Positions 1 through 11,911 of a stretch of 64,000 bases of DNA are shown here, piece by piece. A model generated the notes under the pieces. That model saw nothing but the letters and a program-made list of their open reading frames with translations. It made no database searches and was not told the DNA's origin. Made by a program: the position numbers and the translations under genes. Position 1 is the first letter of the stretch. Every line of letters starts with the position of its first letter. This stretch comes from WHSW01 sp963722175 (lineage in GTDB: Bacteria > Actinomycetota > Thermoleophilia > Solirubrobacterales > 70-9). The DNA lies in NCBI GenBank assembly GCA_963722175.1, contig CAVRKA010000004.1, positions 248,001-312,000 on the forward strand, in the 5' to 3' direction.

Positions 1-2
1 TT

Positions 3-1751
3 CGCGACTCGTGGTTCGGCCTCCGCATCGACGAGACCCAGGAGAACAACGGAACCGGGATCGAGGTGCTCGGCGACGACGCGGACATCGGCGGGACGAC
101 CACCGCGCTGCGAAACGTATTCGCCTCGAACAGCAACGCCGGGGTGAGCCTGGTCGGCGCCGACCGGGCCACGATCCGGGGGAACTTCTTCGGCACCCTC
201 CCCAACGGCTCGACGGCCTCATCCAATCCGGGCGGAATCGTGATCCGCAAGAACACCAGCCCCGTCGACGCCGCACTCGACAACGTGGTCGGCGGCACGG
301 TGGCCGGTCCCGCGGCGACGTCGACCACGTGCGACGACGCCTGCAACGTGATCACCGGCTTCGGGGTCGACCTCGGGTCAGACCCGGCGACCTCGCCGCT
401 TCGCACCGTCGTGCGCGGCAACTTCCTCGGGCTCAACAGGACGGGCACGGCGGCGATCCCGGTCGGCGTCGGAGTGAACGCGGGCACGGCGCGGCGAACG
501 ACGATCGGCGGTCCGGCCCTGGGCCACCGCAACTACTTCGCCGGTTCGACGGACGACCAGGTCAGGGCGTTCGACGGCGTCACGATGGAGAACAACTTCG
601 TCGGCCTCAACTCGGCCGGGACGGTGGCGCTGGGCGGCTTCGGCCTCAACTTGTCCGGAGACACGGACGAGCCGGTGATCCTGCGTGACAACCGGGTCGC
701 CGGGTCGGGATGCGCCGGCGCCAGGCTGTTCGGGTCCGATGGGTTGGCGACCGGCAACGTCTTCGGCGTTACCGTCGACGGCACGCGCGTGCCGTCCGGC
801 TGCGAGGCGATGTCGCTCTCCGGATCCGGCTACCAGATCGGCGGCGATTCGCCCGACGAGGCGAACGTGATCGCCGGCGCTGGGAGCGGCAGCGAGCTCC
901 TGATCGGTGGGTTCGGCGACCCCTCCAACGGTGACAACAACGTGGTAACCGGCAATTTCATCGGCACGAACGCCGTCGGCGCCGACCTGAGCGACAGCGT
1001 GAACGGGATCGCGATCTCAAACAACGCCGACGGCAACGCGATCGGCGGCGACTCGCTGGCGACCAACAACGTGATCTCGCACGTGGTGACGCCGATCAGC
1101 ATCGGCAGCGACTCGAGCGGCAACACGGTGAAGCGCAACCGCGGGCTGAGCAACACCGGCCCGAACTTCATCGTTCTCCTGGGCGGCAACGACAACATCG
1201 CCACGCCGACACCGGGCGCGCCGACGTCGAGCTCGCTGACCGGATCCGGTGTCGTCCCGAACGCGACGATCCGCGCCTTCCTCACCTTCGACGAGAGCCC
1301 GAACTCGATCCGCCGCGTCCTCGCGCAGACGACGGCGGACGGGTCGGGGAACTTCACCCTCAACTACGCGAGCCAGCCCAACGGGGCCTGCATCGCCGTG
1401 TCCGAGACCGACACCGCCACCGGCAACACGTCCTCGCTCAGCTCCCCGGTCTCGGTCGGTGGCGGCGCCTGCGACACCACCGGACCGACGACGACATTCG
1501 ACTCCGGGCCGACGATCGGCAACCCGACCACCGACACGACGCCGACCTTCACCTTCCACGCCAGCGAGCCGAACTCCACCTTCCAGTGCAGGATCGACAC
1601 CGCAGCGTTCGCCAACTGCAGCGGCCCGTCGGGCAGTCACACCCCGACGAGCCCGCTCGCGGTCGGCGACCACGTGATCCGGGTCCGCGCCACCGACCCG
1701 CTCGGCAACCCCGGGGCGGTCGCCAGCCGCAACTTCCGGATCAACCCGTAG
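3..1751 (+). CDS. Secreted right-handed beta-helix protein with C-terminal Ig-like domain (5' truncated)
   Basis: The reading frame is open to the window edge, so the N-terminus and any signal peptide are missing. The visible part is a long series of irregular repeats of the type G-N-x-I/F-x-G-T/L with many Asn, Gly and Ile/Val residues (for example NFFGTLPNGS, NVITGFG, NFIGTNAVG). This is the pattern of parallel beta-helix proteins of the NosD/pectate-lyase fold. The last ~95 residues form an Ig-like module (TGPTTTFDSGP to ASRNFRI) with two Cys, closely resembling the C-terminal module of the metalloprotease at 56064-58250. It is likely exported and surface-bound or released. The ligand or substrate cannot be read from the sequence. 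Stop is TAG; clpB follows after 126 bases. Confidence 0.75.
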   Translation, partial: RDSWFGLRIDETQENNGTGIEVLGDDADIGGTTTALRNVFASNSNAGVSLVGADRATIRGNFFGTLPNGSTASSNPGGIVIRKNTSPVDAALDNVVGGTVAGPAATSTTCDDACNVITGFGVDLGSDPATSPLRTVVRGNFLGLNRTGTAAIPVGVGVNAGTARRTTIGGPALGHRNYFAGSTDDQVRAFDGVTMENNFVGLNSAGTVALGGFGLNLSGDTDEPVILRDNRVAGSGCAGARLFGSDGLATGNVFGVTVDGTRVPSGCEAMSLSGSGYQIGGDSPDEANVIAGAGSGSELLIGGFGDPSNGDNNVVTGNFIGTNAVGADLSDSVNGIAISNNADGNAIGGDSLATNNVISHVVTPISIGSDSSGNTVKRNRGLSNTGPNFIVLLGGNDNIATPTPGAPTSSSLTGSGVVPNATIRAFLTFDESPNSIRRVLAQTTADGSGNFTLNYASQPNGACIAVSETDTATGNTSSLSSPVSVGGGACDTTGPTTTFDSGPTIGNPTTDTTPTFTFHASEPNSTFQCRIDTAAFANCSGPSGSHTPTSPLAVGDHVIRVRATDPLGNPGAVASRNFRINP

Positions 1752-1824
1752 CGAGACTCGCGACCGGTCCGACAGGAGTACGCTCACTCGGGACACGTCC
1801 CGTGGGCGCTTCGCTTGCTGCTAT

Positions 1825-1843
1825 CTTAGTGTACACCACTTAG
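1825..1843 (+). promoter_or_regulatory. Inverted repeat upstream of clpB, candidate HspR (HAIR-like) operator
   Basis: CTTAGTG-N5-CACTTAG is an inverted repeat with one mismatch, containing the perfect 8-bp palindrome GTGTACAC at 1829-1836. It sits in a short AT-rich stretch 35 bases before the clpB start. In actinobacteria clpB is commonly repressed by HspR through HAIR sites (CTTGAGT-N7-ACTCAAG). The site here keeps the CTT..AG outer bases but has a shorter spacer, so the assignment is tentative. A further inverted repeat, CGGGAC-AC-GTCCCG, lies at 1789-1802 and may belong to the end of the upstream gene. Confidence 0.4.
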
Positions 1844-1877
1844 ATTTCATACTAGGAACACGATAAAGGCCACACGC

Positions 1878-4475
<2,598 letters not shown>

Positions 4476-4557
4476 GCGGCCGGGTTGGTGGGGGCGCTCG
4501 TCCCTCGTCCGGGCCCTTGGTCACGCGCGGATGCGGGTGTAGGCTTCGCATGGTCGC

Positions 4558-6468
4558 GTGAGCTTCGCGCGACGCACCCACTGGACGAGGATCGTCGTGG
4601 ACGGCAAGGAACAGCCTGGCTCCGTGGGGCTCGCAGGAAGGCGAGCGCCCCGCCTTGCGCTCGCTTTGTCGATCGCCGCAGTCGCCGTCGCCGCGTTCGG
4701 AGCGGCGCAGGCGAGCGCCGCGGTCAGCTTCACCGCGCCGACGAACCATCCGGTAGGCGACGGGCCGTTCGGCGCCGTGTCGGGGGACTTCAACGGCGAC
4801 TCGGACCCCGACCTGGCGGTGGCCAATCGCTTCACCGACAACGTATCGATCCTCCTCGGGGGCCCGGGCTCCAGCTTCGCGCCGGCCGGCACCGTGGCCG
4901 TCGGCGACTCGCCGCTCGGGCTCGCGGTCGGGGACTTCAACGGCGACGCCGACCCCGACCTCGCGGTCGCGAACTCGGGCACGCCCTTCGGCGTCTCCGT
5001 GTTGCTCGGCGGCGCGGGTGGGAGCTTCGGGGCGGCAACGAACTTCGCCGTCGGCACCGTCCCGTTCGCGGTCGGGGTCGGCGACTTCAACGCCGACTCC
5101 GACCCCGACCTCGCGGTCGCAAACCAGGGCAGCGACAACGTCTCGGTGCTGCTCGGCGCCGCCGGGGGGAGCTTCGCGGCGAAGACCGACTTCGCCGCCG
5201 GCGACGGAGCGCGGTCGATCGCGGTCGGCGACTTCAACGGCGATGCCGACCCCGACCTCGCGGTCGCCAATCAGGGCAACGGGTTCTCCAGCAGCACATC
5301 GATCCTGCTCGGCGCCGCGGGCGGGGGCTTCGGCGCGGCGACCAACCTGACGACGGGATTCTCCGGCCTTCTGTTCGACGTCCAGGTCGCCGACTTCAAC
5401 GGTGACTCGGACCCCGACCTGGCCACCTCGATGTTCGGGGCCACCGACCAGGTCTTGGTACGGCTCGGCGCGGCCGGCGGGAGCTTCGGCGCTCAGACGC
5501 CCCTGGTCGCCGGCAACGACCCGTTCGGGCTCGCGAGCGGCGACTTCAACGCGGATGCGGACCCCGACCTCGCGGTTGCGAATGCCGGGGTCCCCCACGA
5601 CGTCTCGGTGCTGCTCGGCGGCTCCGGCGGGGGCTTCGGCGGCGCGACCAACTTCGCTCTGCCCGCCGGCGCCGGCGCGGTCACGCCGGTGGTCGCCGAC
5701 TTCGACGGCGACTCGGATCCCGACCTCGCGGTAACGGATCAGAGCATCGATCAGGTCTCGATCCTGCTCAACACCAGCAGGCCGGCGGTCGGCCTCAGCC
5801 CGGCGAGCCTCGGCTTCGGCTCGCGGACGCTGAACACGACCAGCGCCGCGAAGGGGGTGGTGGTCTCGAACAGCGGGGATGCTCCGCTCGAGATCTCCGA
5901 CGTCCGGATCGTTGGCACGGACCAGCTCGACTTCGAGATCGTCGCCGACGAGTGCGAGGGCGCGACGGTGACCGTCGGCGACGGTTGCGTCGTCCGCGTG
6001 ACCTTCACCCCGGGCGCCGGAGGGGCCCGGTCCGCCTCGCTGCGGTTCACCGACAACGCCCCGGGCAGCCCTCACTCCGTGCCGCTCACGGGCACCGGTG
6101 CGGTGCCGAAGTGCGCCGGCGTCCCGGCGACGATCGTCGGCACCTCGGGTCCCGACCACCTCACGGGCACCGCCGGCGTCGACATCGTCGCCCTGCTCGG
6201 CGACGACGACGGCTTCTCCGGCGGGTCCGGCGCCGACCAGGTGTGCGGGGGCTCTGGCAGTGACAGCATCAACGGCGGCCCCGACAACGACAAGGCGTGG
6301 GGCCACGGCGGCGACGATGACCTTCGCGGCGCGAGCGGGGACGACACCCTGCGCGGCGGCTCCGACGACGACGATCTCTTCGGCGGCACGCAGACCGACG
6401 TCTGCGACGGCGGCTCGGACCTCGATACAGCCGCCGCCGACTGCGAGACCGCGAGCAACATTCCGTAG
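4558..6468 (+). CDS. Secreted FG-GAP repeat protein with RTX-like C-terminus
   Basis: This 636-residue exported protein starts with GTG. A basic N-terminus and hydrophobic segment at about residues 32-55, ending in AQASA, form a long signal peptide. About seven FG-GAP/VCBS repeats follow, each carrying the calcium-binding-like motif GDFNGDxDPDLAVAN, the signature of beta-propellers of the integrin type. Next comes an ASH/choice-of-anchor-D Ig-like domain (about 400-515, PASLGFGSRT to LTGTG). The last ~100 residues hold Asp/Gly-rich nonapeptides (GGSGADQV, GASGDDTLRGGSDDDD) of hemolysin-type calcium-binding repeats. It is likely a calcium-stabilised surface or extracellular protein; its ligand is unknown. 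TAGGCT at 4540-4545 may be the -10 element. Confidence 0.82.
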   Translation: MSFARRTHWTRIVVDGKEQPGSVGLAGRRAPRLALALSIAAVAVAAFGAAQASAAVSFTAPTNHPVGDGPFGAVSGDFNGDSDPDLAVANRFTDNVSILLGGPGSSFAPAGTVAVGDSPLGLAVGDFNGDADPDLAVANSGTPFGVSVLLGGAGGSFGAATNFAVGTVPFAVGVGDFNADSDPDLAVANQGSDNVSVLLGAAGGSFAAKTDFAAGDGARSIAVGDFNGDADPDLAVANQGNGFSSSTSILLGAAGGGFGAATNLTTGFSGLLFDVQVADFNGDSDPDLATSMFGATDQVLVRLGAAGGSFGAQTPLVAGNDPFGLASGDFNADADPDLAVANAGVPHDVSVLLGGSGGGFGGATNFALPAGAGAVTPVVADFDGDSDPDLAVTDQSIDQVSILLNTSRPAVGLSPASLGFGSRTLNTTSAAKGVVVSNSGDAPLEISDVRIVGTDQLDFEIVADECEGATVTVGDGCVVRVTFTPGAGGARSASLRFTDNAPGSPHSVPLTGTGAVPKCAGVPATIVGTSGPDHLTGTAGVDIVALLGDDDGFSGGSGADQVCGGSGSDSINGGPDNDKAWGHGGDDDLRGASGDDTLRGGSDDDDLFGGTQTDVCDGGSDLDTAAADCETASNIP

Positions 6469-6507
6469 ACGCTCCGGCCACGAGGTGCCCCACTAAGCTC
6501 GCCGCCG

Positions 6508-7620
6508 ATGCGGATCGGGATCTGCGCCTACTGGTTCAACCGCGGGCAGGGCGTGGTCGCGCGCCAGATCCGCTCGGCGCTCGACGGGCTCGGCCACGAG
6601 ACCTTCGTCCTCGCGCGGCCGACCCGGGCGAAGAACATCAGGCCGTCGTTCGTCGACCACACCGGGGTCTGGGACCAGCCGCGGGTCACCGACGCCTCCG
6701 CCTACCGGATCCCGGCCGGCGAGCTGGTCGGCTGGGCCGGCGAGCACGAGCTCGAGCTCGTGCTCTTCGACCAGAACTACGAGTTCGAGGCGATCGCCGC
6801 GCTGCGCGACTCCGGCGTCGCGACCCTGGGGCGGTTCGTCTGGGAGCAGTTCTCACCCGACGACGTCGAGCCCGCGAAACGGGCCTTCGAGCTGATCTAC
6901 TCGCTGACCGCCTGCGAGCGGGAGCGCTACGCGACGCTCGGGATCGAGAGCCCCCGGGTGCGCTGGGGCATCGACCCGGAGGTCCTCCAGTACGCGCGGC
7001 CCGCAACAGACCCCGGCGGCAGCGGAGGCGAAGCCGAGCAGCCGGCGGGAGGTGTTCGGTACTTCTACCCGGCGGGGTTCCTGAGCAAGCGCAAGCCGGT
7101 GGCCGAGGTGCTGAAGGCGTTTCGCCGCTTCGACGACCCCGATGCACGGCTGGTCGTCAAGGGCCAGGTCGAGCGTGAGCTGGACCGGCTCGACCGCGGC
7201 GCGAAGCGCGACCCGAGGGTCGAGGTGATCCTCGACGACCTCCCGACCGACGAGCACATGCGCCTGTTCGCGGCGGCCGACGTCTGCCTCGCGCCCTCAC
7301 GCTGGGAGGGCCTCGGCCTTCACCTCTACGAGTCGATGGGGCTCGGGCTGCCGGTGATCACGAACGACGCCCCGCCGATGAACGAGGTGATCCGCGACGG
7401 CGAGAACGGGCTCCTGATCGCCTCCCGGCGGCGCGGGCGCGCCAACTCCGGGATCCCGGCCCAGAAGCCGAGCGTTCGCGACCTCGCCCGCGCGATCGGC
7501 GAGGTCTCCGAGCCGGCCCGGCTCGGGGAGCTGCGGGAGGGCGTCGCGCGAGCGCGTGAGCGGCTCTCCTGGGACCGGACTGTGAGCGACTACGCCGAGC
7601 TCGTCGGCCGCTTCGGCTGA
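6508..7620 (+). CDS. GT-B fold glycosyltransferase (GT4-like), paralogue A
   Basis: A 370-residue glycosyltransferase, one of three paralogues in the window (others at 21855-22937 and 23011-24138). The N-terminal domain opens with RIGICAYWFNRGQGVVARQI and the shared phrase SALDGLGHETFVLA. The C-terminal domain has the retaining-GT-B signature, SRWEGLGLHLYESMGLGLP with the E-x7-E pair, then NDAPPMNEVI. It presumably transfers a sugar from a nucleotide donor at the cytosolic membrane face; donor and acceptor are unknown. There is no Shine-Dalgarno; TAAGCT ends 8 bases before ATG (leaderless type). A hairpin element at 7012-7049 is translated in frame as a Gly/Glu/Pro-rich linker between the domains. 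Confidence 0.85.
   Translation: MRIGICAYWFNRGQGVVARQIRSALDGLGHETFVLARPTRAKNIRPSFVDHTGVWDQPRVTDASAYRIPAGELVGWAGEHELELVLFDQNYEFEAIAALRDSGVATLGRFVWEQFSPDDVEPAKRAFELIYSLTACERERYATLGIESPRVRWGIDPEVLQYARPATDPGGSGGEAEQPAGGVRYFYPAGFLSKRKPVAEVLKAFRRFDDPDARLVVKGQVERELDRLDRGAKRDPRVEVILDDLPTDEHMRLFAAADVCLAPSRWEGLGLHLYESMGLGLPVITNDAPPMNEVIRDGENGLLIASRRRGRANSGIPAQKPSVRDLARAIGEVSEPARLGELREGVARARERLSWDRTVSDYAELVGRFG
7012..7049 (+). repeat. Hairpin element copy 1 (core 7022-7040), inside glycosyltransferase A
   Basis: Arms CCCGGCGGC (7012-7020) and GCCGGCGGG (7041-7049) pair with one mismatch around the core GCGGAGGCGAAGCCGAGCA. This core matches the 19-nt core of copies 3-5 at 15 of 19 positions. The four differences are two compensatory base-pair flips (core positions 1/18 and 6/14), which keep the stem SGC-GAA-GCS. 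The 14 bases CAGACCCCGGCGGC before the core also occur beside copy 5. It is translated in frame. Confidence 0.6.
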
Positions 7621-7652
7621 GGTCGAGGCGGTTGATTTCGCGGGGGTCGGGA

Positions 7653-8270
7653 TCACCCGCCTAGCAAACGGACCGGGCGGTCGAGCCGGCGGCCGACCTC
7701 CTCGGCCTCGGCGCCGCCGAGCCCGGGCCCGGCGACGAGGACGACCTCTCGGGCCGGGTAGCTGAGCAGCTCGTCGCTGATCGCCTGCACCGGGTCGGGA
7801 TCGCCGACCCGGCCGCTGGCGTCGAGCCCGGCCGCCGCGAGGGAGGCGAGCGAGATGGCGAGCACCTTGGCGGCCGCCTCGCGCGCCTCGCCGAGGTCGG
7901 AGGCCCAGCGGTCCAGGAGCGAGCTCCGCGCGGGCGCGACGACCAGCACCTGCGGCGCCTGCTCGCGGTCGAGCGCCACGCGTCCCTCGTCGGCGATCGC
8001 CGCGATCCGCTCGACCATCGGGGTCTCGACGGGCTGCTCGGCAACGACGAGCACCCGGTAGCGGCGGTCGGGCGCCGGCAGCGTCTCGATCGGCTCGTCG
8101 TACCGGGCCGCCGCCGCGACCAGCAGCAGCACCGCGACCGCGATCGCCCCGAGGGCCAGTCCGAGCGGCGGTCCGCCGAAGGCGAAGCCGGCGATGATCG
8201 GCACCACGAGCGCGGCGACGATCAGCGGCAGCATCCACGGCCGGATGACCAGCGGTACGAGCCGTTTCAT
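7653..8270 (-). CDS. Membrane-anchored protein of unknown function
   Basis: A 205-residue protein with two hydrophobic segments at about residues 8-30 and 35-52, then a cytosolic domain of about 150 residues. That domain alternates beta-strands and helices (YRVLVVAEQPVE, QVLVVAPARSS, REVVLVAGPG), resembling a small Rossmann or universal-stress-like fold. No catalytic motif was recognised. It converges on the glycosyltransferase upstream and is divergent from the GYD-domain gene. TAGGTA lies just before ATG and no clear Shine-Dalgarno is present. Function is unknown. Confidence 0.7.
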   Translation of the reverse strand: MKRLVPLVIRPWMLPLIVAALVVPIIAGFAFGGPPLGLALGAIAVAVLLLVAAAARYDEPIETLPAPDRRYRVLVVAEQPVETPMVERIAAIADEGRVALDREQAPQVLVVAPARSSLLDRWASDLGEAREAAAKVLAISLASLAAAGLDASGRVGDPDPVQAISDELLSYPAREVVLVAGPGLGGAEAEEVGRRLDRPVRLLGG

Positions 8271-8319
8271 GTTCCCTACCTACCCGGCGCGGCCCGGACC
8301 GAGCCCCGGATCACAGAGC

Positions 8320-8369
8320 CGCGAGAATCGGATGGCCTGCCATCACCCGTGATGATCGCCGATTTCGCG
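8320..8369. other. Nested palindromes in the divergent intergenic region
   Basis: The 200-base gap between the divergent genes at 8270 and 8471 contains an outer inverted repeat, CGCGAGAATCGG (8320-8331) against CCGATTTCGCG (8359-8369), imperfect by one base. Inside are two overlapping perfect palindromes, GATGGC-CT-GCCATC (8331-8344) and ATCAC-CC-GTGAT (8342-8353). It could be an operator for either gene or a structured RNA leader. The rest of the gap shows no gene. Confidence 0.4.
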
Positions 8370-8470
8370 CCGCGAACTTGCGCGAAGTCGCTGGACGTGA
8401 AAGAAAACAGGGGGCGCGCGGATCTCGCGCGATGCCACGCCTGTCAGCCGAGACGAGGAGGAACCACCGA

Positions 8471-8752
8471 ATGCCGACCTACATCATGCTCACCCGCCTG
8501 ACCCCGGACGGGGTGAAGACGGTCAAGGACAACCCGGGGCGGGTGCAGGAGGTCAACAAGGAGGTCGAGCAGCTCGGGGTCAAGGTCCTGAACCAGTGGG
8601 CGACCCTCGGCGAGTACGACTTCGTCACCGTCGTGGAAGCGCCGGACGAGAAGGTGATGGCGAAGCTCTCGATCGAGATGGGCTCGCGCGGCACGGTCCA
8701 GAACGAGACGATGACCGCGATCGCGGTGGAGGACTTCACCCAGGCTCTGTGA
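8471..8752 (+). CDS. GYD domain-containing protein
   Basis: A 93-residue protein matching the GYD family (ferredoxin-like alpha/beta dimeric barrel), with the family phrases MPTYIMLTRLTPDGVKTV and GEYDFVTVVEAPD. Function of the family is not established. The start at ATG 8471 is fixed by a strong Shine-Dalgarno GAGGAGG ten bases upstream; an in-frame extension further 5' lacks homology and is rejected. purD begins 55 bases downstream on the same strand, so the two may be cotranscribed. Confidence 0.88.
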   Translation: MPTYIMLTRLTPDGVKTVKDNPGRVQEVNKEVEQLGVKVLNQWATLGEYDFVTVVEAPDEKVMAKLSIEMGSRGTVQNETMTAIAVEDFTQAL

Positions 8753-8807
8753 GCGGAAGGCACGAAAAGGGACCCCTGATTCCGGCCGGAAGCGAACCCG
8801 AGGTGCG

Positions 8808-10082
8808 ATGAGGGTTCTCGTCGTCGGAGGGGGCGGTCGCGAGCACGCGATCGTGCGCGCGCTGGCGCGCTCCGGCAGCTCGCCGGAGTTGCTCTGCACG
8901 CCCGGCAACGCCGGGATCGCCGCCGACGCCCGCGTCCTCGAGGGCGGCTCGGGCGTCGGCGAGACGGTCGCGCTCGCCCGGCGCGAGGGCTGCGAGCTGG
9001 TCGTCGTCGGTCCCGAGGCGCCGCTCGTCGCCGGGCTCGTCGATGCGCTCGAGGCCGAGGGGATCGCCGCGTTCGGCCCCGGCGCCGAGGCGGCCCGGAT
9101 CGAGGGCTCGAAGGTCCACGCGAAGGAGCTGATGGCGGCGGCGGGGGTCCCGACCGCGGGCCACGCGGTCCTGCGCACCCGCGCCGAGGCGCTCGAGGCG
9201 CTCGGCTCGGCGAGCTATCCGGTCGTCCTGAAGGCCGATGGCCTGGCAGCCGGCAAGGGCGTGATCATCTGCACCGGCCCCGACGAGGCGCGGGAGGCGA
9301 TCGAGACGTTCTTCGTCGAGCGGCGCTTCGGGGCGACCGAGGTGGTGCTCGAGGAGTTCCTCGACGGTGAGGAGCTCTCGCTGCTGGCGGTCTGCGACGG
9401 CCGCAACGTCGTCCCGCTGGCGCCGGCGCAGGACTACAAGCGGATCTTCGACGGTGACCGCGGCCCGAACACCGGCGGCATGGGCAGCTACTCGCCGGTC
9501 CCCGGCTTCGACGCCGATCGGGTCGACGAGATCGTCGATGCGGTGCACCGCCCGATCGTGGAGCTGATGGCGGAGCGCGGCACGCCGTACCACGGCGTCC
9601 TCTACGCCGGCCTGATGCTCTCCGGTGGCGATCTGAAGGTGCTCGAGTTCAACTGCCGGTTCGGCGATCCGGAGACCCAGGCGGTGCTGCCGAGGCTGCG
9701 AAGCGACCCGCTCGAGCTCTTCCTCGCCGCCCGCGAGCCCGGCGGTCTCGCCGGGACCGAGCCCTCGTTCTCGGACGAGTGGGCGGTGACCGTGGTCCTC
9801 GCGTCGGCCGGCTACCCCGAGGGCTCGTCGAACGGGGACCTGATCAGCGGCCTCGACGCGGTTCCGGAGGGGGTCGAGGTGACGCACGCCGGCACCGCGC
9901 GCACCGACGCCGGGATCGTCACCGCGGGCGGGCGGGTGCTCAACCTGACCGGGCTCGGTCCCACCCCCGCCGAGGCGCGCGACCGCGCCTACGCCGCGGC
10001 CGAGGTCATCGAGTTCGACGGCAAGCAGATGCGCACTGATATTGCCGAACGCGCCGTGAACTCCGTCCAGACCCCCCGATAG
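8808..10082 (+). CDS. purD: Phosphoribosylamine-glycine ligase
   Basis: PurD (GAR synthetase) ligates glycine to 5-phosphoribosylamine using ATP, step 2 of de novo purine synthesis. The 424-residue product has the usual family length. It opens with MRVLVVGGGGREHAI, the classic PurD N-terminus, and has the ATP-grasp core (VVLKADGLAAGKGVI, EFLDGEELS) and the signature phrase GPNTGGMGSYSP. FNCRFGDPETQAVLPRL carries metal-binding residues. It is followed after 8 bases by purE and then purB, an apparent purDEB operon. Confidence 0.97.
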   Translation: MRVLVVGGGGREHAIVRALARSGSSPELLCTPGNAGIAADARVLEGGSGVGETVALARREGCELVVVGPEAPLVAGLVDALEAEGIAAFGPGAEAARIEGSKVHAKELMAAAGVPTAGHAVLRTRAEALEALGSASYPVVLKADGLAAGKGVIICTGPDEAREAIETFFVERRFGATEVVLEEFLDGEELSLLAVCDGRNVVPLAPAQDYKRIFDGDRGPNTGGMGSYSPVPGFDADRVDEIVDAVHRPIVELMAERGTPYHGVLYAGLMLSGGDLKVLEFNCRFGDPETQAVLPRLRSDPLELFLAAREPGGLAGTEPSFSDEWAVTVVLASAGYPEGSSNGDLISGLDAVPEGVEVTHAGTARTDAGIVTAGGRVLNLTGLGPTPAEARDRAYAAAEVIEFDGKQMRTDIAERAVNSVQTPR

Positions 10083-10090
10083 AAAGAGAC

Positions 10091-10581
10091 GTGGAGATGC
10101 AGCAGAAGCCGAGCACGGAGACCAAGATCCCGGTCGAGCTCGAACCGATGCCGGAGGTCGAGGCCGCGTTCGAGGAGATCGAGGTCGACGCGCCGCGGGT
10201 CGGGATCATCATGGGCTCCAAGAACGACAAGGAGAAGATGCAGCCGGCCGGCACAGCGCTGCAGGAGGCGGGGATCCGTTACGAGGTCCGGGTGATGAGC
10301 GCGCACCGGGACCCCGAGAAGGTGCGGGAGTACTGCCATGCCGCACGGATGCGGGGACTGAGGGTGCTGATCGCGGGCGCCGGGATGTCCGCCGCCCTGC
10401 CCGGCGTCGCCGCCGCCCACACCGATCTGCCCGTGATCGGCGTGCCGATCCTCGGCAAGAGCCTCGGCGGGCTCGACGCGCTGCTCTCCGCGGTCCAGAT
10501 GCCGCCCGGCGTCCCGGTCGCCTGCGTGGCGATCGACGGCGCGAAGAACGCGGGGCTGCTTGCGGTGCGCATAATCAACTC

Positions 10582-10585
<4 letters not shown>
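10091..10585 (+). CDS. purE: N5-carboxyaminoimidazole ribonucleotide mutase
   Basis: PurE (class I) converts N5-CAIR to CAIR in purine synthesis. The catalytic core starts near residue 36 with RVGIIMGSKND and includes the SAHRDPE motif and the phrase GMSAALPGVAAAHTDLPVIGVP. An acidic extension of about 35 residues precedes the core and is unusual for a class I PurE. Translation may start at GTG 10091 or ATG 10097, both after AAAGAGA. The stop codon overlaps the purB start (TTGA). The partner purK is not in the window. Confidence 0.95.
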
Positions 10586-11865
<1,280 letters not shown>

Positions 11866-11911
11866 CGCAGGCTCGAACGCGGCGAGCGTCCCGGAGTGTT
11901 CCCTGGAGGGG

